Part shown: positions 51,776-62,872 of the stretch, piece by piece
How the letters are laid out: each line of letters begins with the position of its first letter
How positions within the stretch are numbered: position 1 is the stretch's first letter
NCBI GenBank assembly: GCA_963573385.1
Contig: CAUYLG010070551.1
Span: 1-64,000 of the forward strand
Origin: Cacajao melanocephalus
Lineage: Eukaryota; Chordata; Mammalia; Primates; Pitheciidae
DNA: 64,000 bases
Reading direction: 5' to 3'
Program-made: the position numbers and the translations under genes
Notes under the pieces: generated by a model
What the model was told of the DNA's origin: nothing
The model's database searches: none
Seen by the model: only the letters and a program-made list of their open reading frames with translations

Positions 51776-52286
51776 TGAAATGGAGAGAAGGTGTTCCACT
51801 GCTTCAGGCAAGGAAACATGGCTGCCTGGTCTGTAGTGGCAGTACAGGAGACAGACAAGAGTACACTGAAAATAGTGACCTGGAATTATCCTTGATTTCT
51901 GGCTCACCGTTAACTCCAACATTGAATAAGTGGTTATGTTCTGTTAATTCCATCTCCTAAGTGTTCCTAGATTATGCCCTTAGTCACTAAATCCACTGCC
52001 ATGTCTCTTGTTCAGTTACTGTCGTCTCTCCATGAGTCCACTGTGGTAATCTCTTCCCTGGTTTCCCCACTTCCCTTCTTCCCCACATTAATCTATTTCA
52101 GCATTCGGAGTGATTTTCTAAAGCACTGACCTAATTACGTCATTTTCCTGATGAAAATCTTTCACTGGCTGCCTAGTGCCCTGAAGACACAGCCCTAACT
52201 CCTCATAGGGATTTGTCAGTTCTATCAGCATTCAGGTACCGCTGATTTCTCCACCCACATCTCCTTCCCTTCCTTTTCTTTTCTTC
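51776..52286 (+). mobile_element. L2-like block lying inside L1M
   Basis: From about 51860 the text resembles L2: 'actccaacattgaataag', 'ctaagtgttcctagattatgcc', 'tccactgccatgtctcttg', 'agtgattttctaaagcactgac', 'ttcactggctgcctagtgccctgaagacac', 'ccctaactcctcatagg'. Its 5' part (51776-51860) is unassigned. Its position between two halves of one L1M is unexpected. Confidence 0.55.
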
Positions 52287-52675
52287 TTCTTTTTTTTTTA
52301 TGTTAAGTTCTGGGATACATGTGCAGATCTTGCAGGATTGTTACATAGGTATACACATACCATGGTGGTTTGCTGCCTCCATCCCCCCAACACCTTCATT
52401 AGGCATTTCTCCTAATGTTATCCTTCCCCAATCTCCCCACACCCTGCTATGCCTCCTGTAGCCCCCCAATCCCCAGGCCCCTGTGTGTGATGTTCCCCTC
52501 CCTGTGTCCACGTGTTCTCATTGTTCAACACCCACTTTTGAGTGAGAACATGTAGTGTGTGGTTTTCTGTTCTTGTGTCAGTTTGCTGAGAATGATGGTT
52601 TCTAGATTCATCCATGTCCCTGCAAAGGACATGAACTCATCCTTTTTTATGGCTGCATAGTATTCTGTGGTGTAA
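52287..52675 (-). mobile_element. L1 3' end (minus), 5'-truncated
   Basis: Poly(T), then 'ttaagttctgggatacatgtgc', 'accatggtggtttgctgcc', 'cctccctgtgtccacgtg', 'tgagtgagaacatgtagtg', 'cccttgcaaaggac'-type text and 'tttttatggctgcatagtattctgtgg'. This is a primate-age L1PA/L1PB end. No target duplication is evident. Confidence 0.95.
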
Positions 52676-54650
52676 TCATTCTTGAGGATGTAGTTTCCAT
52701 TTGCATTTCCCTGATAACTAATGAAGTTGAAAACATTGTTATGTTTACTGAATATTTGATATGTTCTTTTAGGAAGTTCCCATTTTTCTGTTGGGTTGAC
52801 TGTCTTTCCTTACTGATTTGAAGTTCTTTATATGAGTTCTTTATCAGACATATGTATGCAATATCTGCTCCCATGCCACCTGTTACGCTCTCTTTATGAT
52901 GACTTTTTAGGATCAGAATTTCTTAATTTTCCTCTATTCCAATGTACCATTTTTTTCCCTTTCATGGTAAATATTTGTGTGTCCTTTAAAAGAATGCTAG
53001 CCTACTCCAAAATCATGATATCATTTCCTGTGAGCATTTTGTCATTTTGCCTCTTACATCTAGATGTATAAATTATCTAGAATTGATTTTTATGAATGAG
53101 GTAGGGGCCAAGATAAATTTGTTTTCTATATGGATATCAAATTATTCAACAACATTTACTGAAAAGACAGCCTTTCCCTCTCTTCGTTGAAATGTTAGCT
53201 TAATCAGAAATTAGACCACCATGAATGTGTAAGTATGTTTATTTTCTATTAGTCAGCTTAGCTGTCTCTAACTCAATATTACATTGTCTTAATTATTAGG
53301 CTTTGTAATAGGTCTCATTCTTGATAACTGGTACTGTAGGGTTTAGAGCTATTAATCCTTCTTCGTTATTGCTGGGACAATTTTTGGCTCTTGCATTTCT
53401 ATATAACTTTTGAAATCAGTTCATTAGTTTCCTTAGAAAAAGGCTGGAGTTTACATTGGGACTGCATTCAATCTATCAAGTATTATTTAGAGAAGTGATA
53501 TTGAATCTTACACTACATGAATATGATATATTCCTTTATTTATTTAAATCTACTTTAATTTTTGTCAATAATGTTTTCAGTGTGAAGCAAAAATGTCTTA
53601 TACATTATTTACTAGATTTATTCATAAGTACTTAATTTTTAATGTTATAAATGGTTTCATTTTATAGTTTTTTTTTCTCTTTGCTTACTACTAATGTATA
53701 GAAATTCCATTGATTTTTTGGTATAATAACTTATACTCTATTATCTTGTTAAATTTATTTTTTTCTAATATTGGGTGTGCAATTCTTTTGGGTGTTTCAT
53801 GTACTCTATCATGTCACCAATGCATAGGTACTATCTTATTTCTTCCTTTCCAATTCTAATGCCTATGATTTTGCCTTATTGTGCTAACTGAAATTTCTAA
53901 TATAATGTGAAATAGAAGTAGTGATAGTGAGCATTTTTGTCATGTCTTATTTAAATTGAAATTTTTCAATGCTTTATAATTGATTATGTTGTTCACTGAA
54001 GATTTTTCATGGATAGTGTTATTAAATTAAGAAAGCTCATTCATATTTCAAGTTTGTTGAAATTTTATCACCAGTGGTGAATGTCATCAAATAAGTTGTC
54101 TAGATTCATCTAGATATTTAATTTCTCCCTTTATTGTATAAACTTGATTAATTACATTATTTGATTTTCTAATCTTTAATGGCCCTTGCATACTTAGAAT
54201 CAACCCCACTTGGTCCTGATGTATTATCCTTTTGATATTACTAGTTTTATTTGGCTAATTTATTAAGGATTTAATGAGAGAGACTGGTCTGTAATTCTCT
54301 TTTGTTAAGCTAAATATTTGTTTCTTGATTTAATGTTACGCTGGCCTCAGATAAAATAATTAGAAATTGATTATAATTTTTTTTCCTTTTCTCTGGAAAA
54401 GTTTGTATAATATTGTCATTAATATTTTGTTAAATGTTTGGGAGAAATTCACCAGCAAAGCCACTTTGGTCTCGGGTTTTCTTTGTAAGAAATATTTTAA
54501 ATAATATTTAAAATTTCAGTTTCTTTAATAGACTTAGGACTATTTAGATTTCCTTCTTTTTTCTGCTATGGTAATATGTTTTTGAGAAATGTATCCATTT
54601 TATTTAAATTATCAAATTATCAACATGAAGTATATGTAATATACATAATT
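52676..54650 (-). mobile_element. L1M (minus), continuing into ORF2
   Basis: Reverse ORF2/3' text in order: 'tttgcatttccctgataac', 'tttctgttgggttgactgtc', 'tttatcagacatatgtatgc', 'gaggtaggggccaagataaa', 'caacatttactgaaaagac', 'ttgaaatcagttcattag', 'catgtactctatcatgtc', 'agcaaagccactttggtct'. It continues the element at 50617-51775. Frames are all broken. Confidence 0.85.
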
Positions 54651-55135
54651 TTTAAGTATAAAAGAGTCAGCTTTTCCATCTGAATCTATGATCATACTAC
54701 TCCTCTTCTATTTCAATGACATTTTTGGCTCTTAGTTGAGTATTAGACATTTTGGTATTAGACATTTTGGCTTAATATCTGATACCACCTCATTTATTTT
54801 ATTAATCTCTGGTACAACTCTTTTCCCTCTGTTCACTGCTCTCTAATCAAAATCAGCTTGTCAGTTTCTTAAACATTACTCTTTTATCTCACCATAGAGC
54901 CATGAAACAGATTTGTTCTCTACAGGACGTTTCTTTTTTATGTCAGTCTCTTAATGTAGTCAACAGTCTTAGTTACCTTTCAGGGCTCATCTCAGATATC
55001 ACTTCCTCACAGAAACATTTCTTGACAAGCTTACTCTTCATCCTTCCCCCACTGAATAAGAAAATTTGGAGATATTGCCTAGAATTTGCATTTTTAATAG
55101 TTTCTCTGGTGTTTCTTTTATATCTTTGAAGTCTG
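54651..55135 (+). mobile_element. L2 LINE 3' fragment
   Basis: 'tttctctggtacaactctttt', 'tcagggctcatctcagatatcacttcc', 'cacagaaacatttcttgac' and 'tcatccttcccccact' match the L2 end ('tcaaatgtcaccttctcagtgaggcc'). Two tandem copies of a 15-bp unit (gtattagacattttg) lie at about 54741-54771. Confidence 0.6.
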
Positions 55136-56209
55136 AAGATTTCTGTCTTAGTACTTGGTTAGCGTAAAACATTTCCTAATTGAAATGTGATGGTCATTAA
55201 TATTGAGGGATAGAAAAAAGTAAGATACCTTCCTTGGAGAGCAAAGAATCATCTTTTAAGAGCTTTCTTGGCTCTATTTTTTAATCCTTCAAGTGGCTCC
55301 TTTTGTTTTTCACTAGAGAACACTGGGCCATAAGGAACGTGGCATGGGAGAAAGCAGTATATCTAATCCATTTAGGATATTTGAGAAGTAGATACTATCC
55401 CGGAAAGAGCAGTATCTTTGCATTAATGAAGACAACTAATATGACCTACTCGGCCAGTCTTACAAGATCATTGTTGGAAAGCTAATTTTAAAAAACCAAA
55501 ACAAAAACCAACCAACAAACAAAAAAAGAAACAGTGAAAAAAAGCTCCATAAACTACAAGTTGAAAGATTAGCTACAGATTGATCATCTGTAGAAACACA
55601 CCTTTCACTGGAATCATAAGAGCTGAGACTGCAGAATGAATCTAAGGAAAGATAGATGCCTGAGAAAACCAAAGGAGGACCGGCCTCAGCAACAAGAAAA
55701 AATTACACTCATCTTCAGGCTTTGCTCCATGTACCCAAAGGAGCACTTACAAGAAAGATTGAGAGCAAAGTGAAAGAGTTGAGAAGTCTTCCTCATGATC
55801 TATGTCTTTTGGGGGCCAAGGGCTGAAGCAGCCTCTGTAGTAAAGGCATGAAGGCCTAATTGGATTCTTCTTGCCCATATATTTCCCCAGAAGCAGAGCT
55901 GCCCAACTGAGCCCATCTTAGATCACCTCACCTCCAACTGGCTTGGATTGGGCTATGGCCTGGGTGGAGATTAATTGTATCTCCATCTGAAATATGAGAA
56001 AAACTACATATTTGGTCTTTGTTCCTGGTCCCTGACACAGAGCTTCAAAAATATTTGAAATTTCCTGGTGGTAGAACTGTCTTTTGTAAGCCATAATTAG
56101 CCCTTTTTAACCATACCTGTTTATGCTAATGAGGTGATACATGGTAGATCCCTACATATCTTCCAAAATGAGAGTAGTCACAAGAAAAACAAATATGTAA
56201 TTAGAGAGT
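55136..56209. other. single-copy sequence
   Basis: No gene or repeat recognised in about 1.1 kb. Confidence 0.4.
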
Positions 56210-57115
56210 TGGAAGTTTCAGCCCTGCCTTCCAAGCTTCAGGGAAAAGAAAGGGGCTGGAGATTGACTTCAATCCCCAATGACCAATAATTTAACCAATG
56301 ATGCCTACGTAATAAAACCCCATGTAAAAACTATGAAAATCAAGGCTCAGTGAAGCTTCCAGGTTGGTGAAACATTGATGTGCAGGGATAGTGACACATT
56401 TGGATTTCATGAGGAGAGGGCATAGAAGCACTGCATATACCCTCCACCCTAGAGCTTGTCCAATGCATTTCTTTTGTTTAGCTATTCCTGAGTTGGATCT
56501 TTTATGATAAAATTGTAATCCTAAGTATAACTCTTTTAGTGAGTTTTGTAAGTCTTTCTAGCCAATTGTGAAACCAAAAGGTGGCTCATGGGAGCTCCTG
56601 AACTTTTAGCAAAGTCAGACAAGAGGGCAGGTAACCTGGTGCTTTGGACTAAATTGTGTTCCTCCAAAATCCATGTGTAAGCCCTGATCCCCAGTTTGAT
56701 AGTGTTTGGAGATGGGACCTTTGGGAGGTAATTAGGTCCAGATGAAGTAATGATTATGGGACTTCATGATGGGATTAGTGTCCTTGTAAGAAGTGACACC
56801 AGAGAGTTTCTCTCTCTTTTCCATGTAAGCACGTGAGCATTTGCAAGGGAGGAATAGAGTCCTCGCCAGAAACTGAATAGGCCAGCACTTTGATCTTAGA
56901 CTTCCCAGCCTCCAGAACTGTGAAAAAAATACATTTCTGCTTCAACTATTCAGTTCAAATCATGTTTTTTATTCCAGTCCAGATTAAGACTCCTAGGAAC
57001 CCTAAGGTGGCTGGCATCTAAAGTATGGACAGTCTTGTGAAAGACTGATCTTAACTTGTAGTGCCTGCTCTAACACCAGGTAGTTAGTGCAGAATGGAAT
57101 TGAATTGGAGGACAC
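56210..57115 (+). mobile_element. ancient ERV LTR split by an MLT1 LTR
   Basis: Left part: 'cagccctgccttccaagcttc', 'gatgcctacgtaataaaacccc', 'aggctcagtgaagcttccaggttgg', 'gctattcctgagttggatc'. After the MLT1 insert comes the right part: 'ggaaccctaaggtggctgg', 'agtgcagaatggaattgaattggaggacactcagc'. The wording resembles the LTR at 8953-9706 in layout. The family is not named with confidence. Confidence 0.7.
56640..56991 (+). mobile_element. MLT1-type LTR nested in an older LTR
   Basis: 'tgctttggactaaattgtgttcc', 'gatagtgtttggagatgggacctttggg', 'gggattagtgtccttgtaag', 'gacttcccagcctccagaactgtg' follow MLT1A/B order. CCTGG (56635-56639) and CCTAG (56992-56996) look like its 5-bp target duplication with one change. 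Confidence 0.88.
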
Positions 57116-57289
57116 TCAGCATATGTTAACAAAAAAAAGGTGTTGGGATTCAGTATCAAATGTGCAGCAATCTTAAATTTTCTCTCTCCAATGTTCCTGA
57201 GGTACAGAACAGGGCAACCAATAACATGTGGTATCTGAACTTCCCCCATGGCAAAATATAAGCACCTATAATCTTCAAACTGCTTTCAA

Positions 57290-57385
57290 TTTCATTGTCT
57301 GTATCCTTAGGTCTATCCCTAGCACTTAAAGGAATGCTGGCACACAGCAGATGCTCAATAAATATCTGTTGAATAAATGAATAAA
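57290..57385 (+). repeat. L2/MIR-type 3' tail
   Basis: 'tgtctgtatccttaggtc', 'ctggcacacagcagatgctc' and 'aataaatatctgttgaataaatgaat' match the common end of L2/MIR elements. A run of 15 T follows at 57391-57406. Confidence 0.75.
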
Positions 57386-57406
57386 CCAATAGTTTTTTTT
57401 TTTTTT

Positions 57407-57785
57407 TCAGAAAATGAGCTTCTTATTATAAATGCTATAAGTTTTTAAAAAATATTTTTATAAGGTTTTCTAAAATATATTGTATACTTGCTGCTTAGGT
57501 TTAATCTAAATAGAATTTTCTTAGTTTATTAAATCTGGAATTGCCTTAAACCTCCAACTTCACAATATGGCAAAGCCTTAAACCCTGCACTCACACACAA
57601 AAAATAACTGTGCTAATTTATAAAAGTTTTTATTTCTGTGGTTTCCCTCAGTTTCTGTCTTGCTTTTGATAGAGTATATATGCTTTCTGCTATCTCTTAT
57701 ACAAAGCTGTATTTTAATTGATCAGTACACACACTTATGCCCACACATAGCACACACCTCTAAACAAAACATTTTGTAAACTTAA
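57407..57785. other. single-copy AT-rich sequence
   Basis: Nothing recognised. Confidence 0.4.
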
Positions 57786-58340
57786 TGTGTTAGTCAGGGT
57801 TCTCTAGAAGAACAGAACTAATAGGTTAGATCTATATATGAAAGGGAGTTTATTAAGGAGAACTGACTCACATGATCATAAGGTAAAGTCCTACGATAGG
57901 TCATCTGCAAGTTGAAGAGCAAGGAAGCCAGTGGTGGATCAGTCCAAGTCCCAGAACCTCAAAGGTAGGGAAACTGACAGTGCAGCCTTACGTCTGTGGC
58001 CAAAGGCGTGAGAGCCCCTGGCAAACCAATGATGTAAATCCAAGAGTCCAAAAGCTGAAGAACTTGGAGAGTCTTATGTTCGAAGGCAGGAAGCATCCAG
58101 CACAGGAGAAAGATGGAGTCCAGAAGACTCAGCAAGTCTAGTCCTTCCATGTTCCTCTGTCTGCTTTTATTATAGCCACACTGGCAGCTGATTAGATGGT
58201 GGCCACCCAGATTGAGGATGGGTCTGCTTCCACTGACTGAAATGTTAATCTCCTTTGGCAACACCCTCACAGACACACCCAGGAACAATACTTTGCCTCC
58301 TTCAATCCAATCAAGTTGACATGCAATAGTAACCACCACA
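57786..58340 (-). mobile_element. ERVL-type solo LTR (MLT2A-like, minus)
   Basis: It begins TGTGTTAGTCAGGGTTCTCT and ends CACCACA. Interior: 'gtttattaaggagaactgactcac', 'gtctgtggccaaaggcgtgag', 'ggtctgcttccactgactg', 'acacccaggaacaatactttgcc', 'tccaatcaagttgacatgc'. The exact target duplication CTTAA is at 57781-57785 and 58341-58345. A 126-codon opening on the minus strand (57959-58339) lies wholly inside the LTR and is not a gene. Confidence 0.93.
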
Positions 58341-58345
58341 CTTAA

Positions 58346-60695
58346 AAGCTTTACATCTTATTTGGGGGTAGAGGCTGGGAAGTTACATGACAGTAGATTA
58401 TTCTTTTCTTCCTGTTGCTCCCCTGGGTTATCTGATCTCTGATGTCCTAATAGCAGGGTCATGTCTATGCCCCGCAGATACTCATTTTCCCAAGTGGTCT
58501 AATCAAGTCATTTTCCAAACAAAGGCAGCTTGATCCCTAAGTAGCTTTTTCCTATCAACTTTGAGAACTCAATTTTCTCCCTCATTACATTCTCCCATGA
58601 GCAAAACAGTTATAGCTCCTTGCAAATTTATTTTATTAATTCTCTCCTTGAACCTTACCTGAGTAAAAGAAAGGCAGGAGAGTGACAAACAGGCCCATGC
58701 AGTCAGTCCAGACTCTCTCTTGTCTTTCTGGTCTGGAGTTGGGTAAGACTCTTCTCTGAGCTCATAGAAGGTAACTGTTTCCAGAAGTTTCCCTGTTGCC
58801 TACTCTCCTCCTTTTGGGGGGTATTAATTACCCATTGTCATCCTCTTCCGCATTCAAGACCAGCAAGTAGCTTCCCCAGCCCCTAATGTAACAGCGCAAT
58901 TGTCTTGTTGGCCAAAAAGCCCGGCTGAGAAATATACAAACATATTTATGTATTTGATTAAAACAAAATAGCTTTGAGATTTATAATTTGAGAAAAAAAA
59001 AGGTAAAATTAATTCTCATTCAGTCTTTCAACACACTATCACCATTCACAAAACAAGGCCCAAAGCTTTTGTGTCCAATCTACCTGTATGAGGAAAATAT
59101 CAGCAATGTCAGCCTCCAGATCAAGGGGCCAACAAAGCTTACCTCTCTCTGATCCCACCTCCTAGTTTCCAACCTTGCTATCTAGAGAGCACTTACCACT
59201 AGAACCCCTTTCTCTCTGTCATCAAAGCCCCTGGAAATACCATGCTTTCTCCTGCACTTGCCCCACACAGACTATAGCCCATTAGATGCCAGGATATGTA
59301 TGTCCATCATTCCTTAAGATCCTGTTTCTCACAATATTCTCCATGTGACAGGCAAATTGATAGGCATAATCTCAGCCCAGGTCATGGGACTAACTCTAGG
59401 GATTTGTTCCACTGGAAATAGAAGTCTCCTGACTTCCACTACCTGGAGCCTTGCTTGTTGTGTCTAACTTTAAGACATTGAATATACCCATTATATCCAG
59501 CTTCCAAGTTTGAAGTCTGCAGTCTCAATTCCACTCTGATGCTTTCCCTGGATAGAAGTTAATGTTGCTTCCCTTTAAGGTAGCTTCACTAATATTGAGT
59601 CCATATGTAGCTCACTGTAAAAGTTTAATTTAGCAATATGCAGGGATCTTTTCTCCTAGGGCTATAAAAAGATTGTAGTTGGAATGTGAATATCCAAGTC
59701 CCTAAGATTATCTGTATTATTGTTACCACTGGGAGCATGGCCAGACATTCTGCTTAGAAATAGCTAGATTCGTAACCACACATAACTCTTAAGGATAGTC
59801 CCTAAAAAAGATTTTACCAGCCATATTTTCCATCTCCACCTTGGAGGCCTGACAGTCCTGTAACAATTTAGTGGTATATTCTTCCCATCTCAAAATATTT
59901 CTCTGCAACTTTCAGACCAGCACCACTTGGGAATGTCTCTGGTTTCTTACAGAGAAATGCCCTAAAGAATGCTGAATAAACAGAACCATGACAGCTATCT
60001 GCTTTCTAGGGGATTACATCTTATCTTTGAAGTGGGGCAGGAATTATTTGAGAGTCTTATATAACAGCCATAGACCTCTTTTAGTTCACCCATGAAAAAT
60101 TCATTTTTAAAAGACAATTGTATATATCTTGCTGCATAGTACTTCTGTTTTGCATGTTTGTTCATTGAGACACTTCATGAATTTTGTCACTCTTGTAAGC
60201 TTGTATAATATTGATCTTTATAACAAGCTGTCCCAAAAGCTATGTCCATTATCAGATAGCTTTTATTTTTAAGTTGTATTCCCAGAACCATAACGACCCA
60301 GGGAGGGCTATTCTCTATTTCTTTAAATGCCTATGGCCAACAGTTTTCAAGTCAGATTGCCATTGCACTTCTAGTGGACTAGTGTACAGATTTCATCTAA
60401 TACAAGGCAGGGAAGTGTACTTTCAGTTCATACTTCCTGGAAGAGCTCCTAAAACACAGTGGGTAATGGCTAAGGCCCTTCCAAACTTGAGATCAAAAGA
60501 GAGTGGCTTCATCTAATAACTCTTTGATGTGGGATGGTCTAATCTCCCCTCGGATTCTGCTTTATCCTTGCATTCTTGTGGTTTTCTTCTGCTCTTGGCT
60601 CCTGAACCCTCATACTTTCCTTCAATTTCACCCCATTGCAGTCCGGATGCAAGAGATTAACCTCTTTCCCAATTTCAACCGAAGTATAAACTCAC
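58346..60695. other. unclassified 2.35 kb between two solo LTRs
   Basis: This stretch is richer in C and T than its surroundings and holds no Alu, L1 or LTR that I recognise. A splice-acceptor-like site (pyrimidine-rich run ending CCCCATTGCAG) is near 60630-60641, without a recognisable exon after it. It may be single-copy DNA or a decayed ERV interior; both are unproven. Confidence 0.35.
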
Positions 60696-61109
60696 TGGTA
60701 TGGTTCGGAAGTTTGTCCCCTCCAAACTTCATGTTGAAATGTGAGCAGTGGGGCCTGGTAGAGGTGGGGCCTGGTGATGTTAGGGTCGTGGAGATGGATC
60801 CTCGCTGAACATCTTGGTGTCATCCTTTTGGTAATGATGAGTTCTTGCTCTATTGGATACCATAAGATCTGGTTTGTTAAAAAGAGTCATATGCCTCCCT
60901 TCCCTCTCATTTTCTTTCTCCCTTGCTCCCTCTCTTGCCATGTGATATGCCTGTTCCCTCTTCCCCTTCCATCATGAGTACTCATCAGAAGCCAACAGTT
61001 GCTGGGGCCGTGCTTGTACAGCCTGCAGAACTAACGGTAAGCCAAACTAGCCTCTTCATAAACCCAGCCTCAGGTATGCCTTTACAGCAGTGCAAAGTGG
61101 ACTAATACA
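60696..61109 (+). mobile_element. MST-type solo LTR
   Basis: It begins TGGTATGGTTCGGAAGTTTG and ends GGACTAATACA. Interior: 'gaggtggggcctggtgatg', 'ttgctccctctcttgccatg', 'gcctgcagaactaacgg'. The exact target duplication CTCAC is at 60691-60695 and 61110-61114. Confidence 0.95.
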
Positions 61110-62549
61110 CTCACTGAGGATTTTCACGACTTGATAACTTCCTTAATATTGTGAGGGGTCACAAGGAGTTGCATGCTGCAGTGAACAAAGTCTTCTCAGA
61201 TTACTGGGACCCCCCTCCATCTCTTCCTCTCCCCGCAACTCCATTCCTTCGTCCTCACTCCTGCAAGCAAACAAATGTCTCTCATTTTCTTAAGCCAAGT
61301 AGTTTTTCTGTCTTACTTAGCATCTATGCTTAGCTATTCTAAACACAGCATTTTCCAAAGTCAATGTGCTCCTTACATTTGAAAAAAAATCCCTTTTATT
61401 ATAGGTAGAAAATATATTTAATTATTATTTGTAGAAATGCATAATGAATAAAGTAACTATTAATCAAAATGTAACCAATATCTACCACATAAACATTTTG
61501 ATAAATCTAATTTTGGTCTTTTAAAAACTGCATTCTTTCACATACACACACACACACAAATGCATCACATCAGGTATTACAAAATGTTTTCCTCTTATGA
61601 TTAAACATTATGTGGTTAGACATTCTTATGCAAATGAATGTTAATAAGCATATAGCACTTGTTACATGTATGCTCCTTAATTTATTTTACCAATACTCCA
61701 TAATTGTTGAGCATTTAAGTTTTTTCAAAATTATGTAGCTATAAGCAATGCTATGAAAAATAACTATTTCATAACTATAAATTTTCACATAGAAAGTTAT
61801 GATGGTGCCCTCACATTTAAGCAAAAAAAAAATCAATGCATTTGGTCTACTATAAAAAAGAACAGACAATTAAAAAGCTAAGGAAAAGGAAGAAAAAGGT
61901 TAAAAAATTTTACAAATTGACTATCTTCAATATAAACTGAGAGAATACTTATATATTTTTAGGGAACTGTTTCTTCTTTTCTAATGCAGAGCACACTATC
62001 AGATAACATGATGGATTCACTGGCAGATTTTATCTGAAGCATGACAGCTAAACCATCTATAGATATTCACTGCAAACCAGTGGCAGAATTTCATGATACT
62101 TGTTTTAATAAAACAGGAGATAAGATTCTTAGAAGCAATTCTTTTCCAGTCTAAAAAAAAGATCCAAGGGAAAGTAATCTTTTCAAAGCTACAGTCACCA
62201 GGAAATTCTTTTTAGTAACCATTGGAATCTTGGAGAACTTGAGGATTAAAAGACAGAAAGAATAGGCCACACACGATCTGTGTTTTTTAATTCACACCAA
62301 AAAAAAAAAAAAAAAAAAAGAACAGGAAAAGCAAAAGAAAACCCTAAGCACCTACACAAAACCGCTGAAGAATAGCTCACCAGTTACTTCAGGAGACTTC
62401 TACTACGTTTTATAGAGGCTGACACACCTAAATATTATTAGTGAAGGAAAATTTATACATATATGTATACACACACAAACTCATTGATTTTATATATGTA
62501 TATGACTGTATTTTACTATCATTGACAGATATAAAACTGCTTTATTTCA
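61110..62549. other. single-copy AT-rich sequence with simple repeats
   Basis: It has an (AC)n run at about 61541-61558, poly(A) at about 62299-62318 and an AT/TATG-rich tract near 62455-62505. No gene recognised. Confidence 0.5.
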
Positions 62550-62855
<306 letters not shown>

Positions 62856-62872
62856 AAAACTACTTTATTTCA

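Noticed and set aside
57959..58339. 126-codon minus-strand opening, the longest in the window
   Set aside because: It lies wholly inside the MLT2A-like LTR, has no known domain, and chance openings of this size are common in LTRs.
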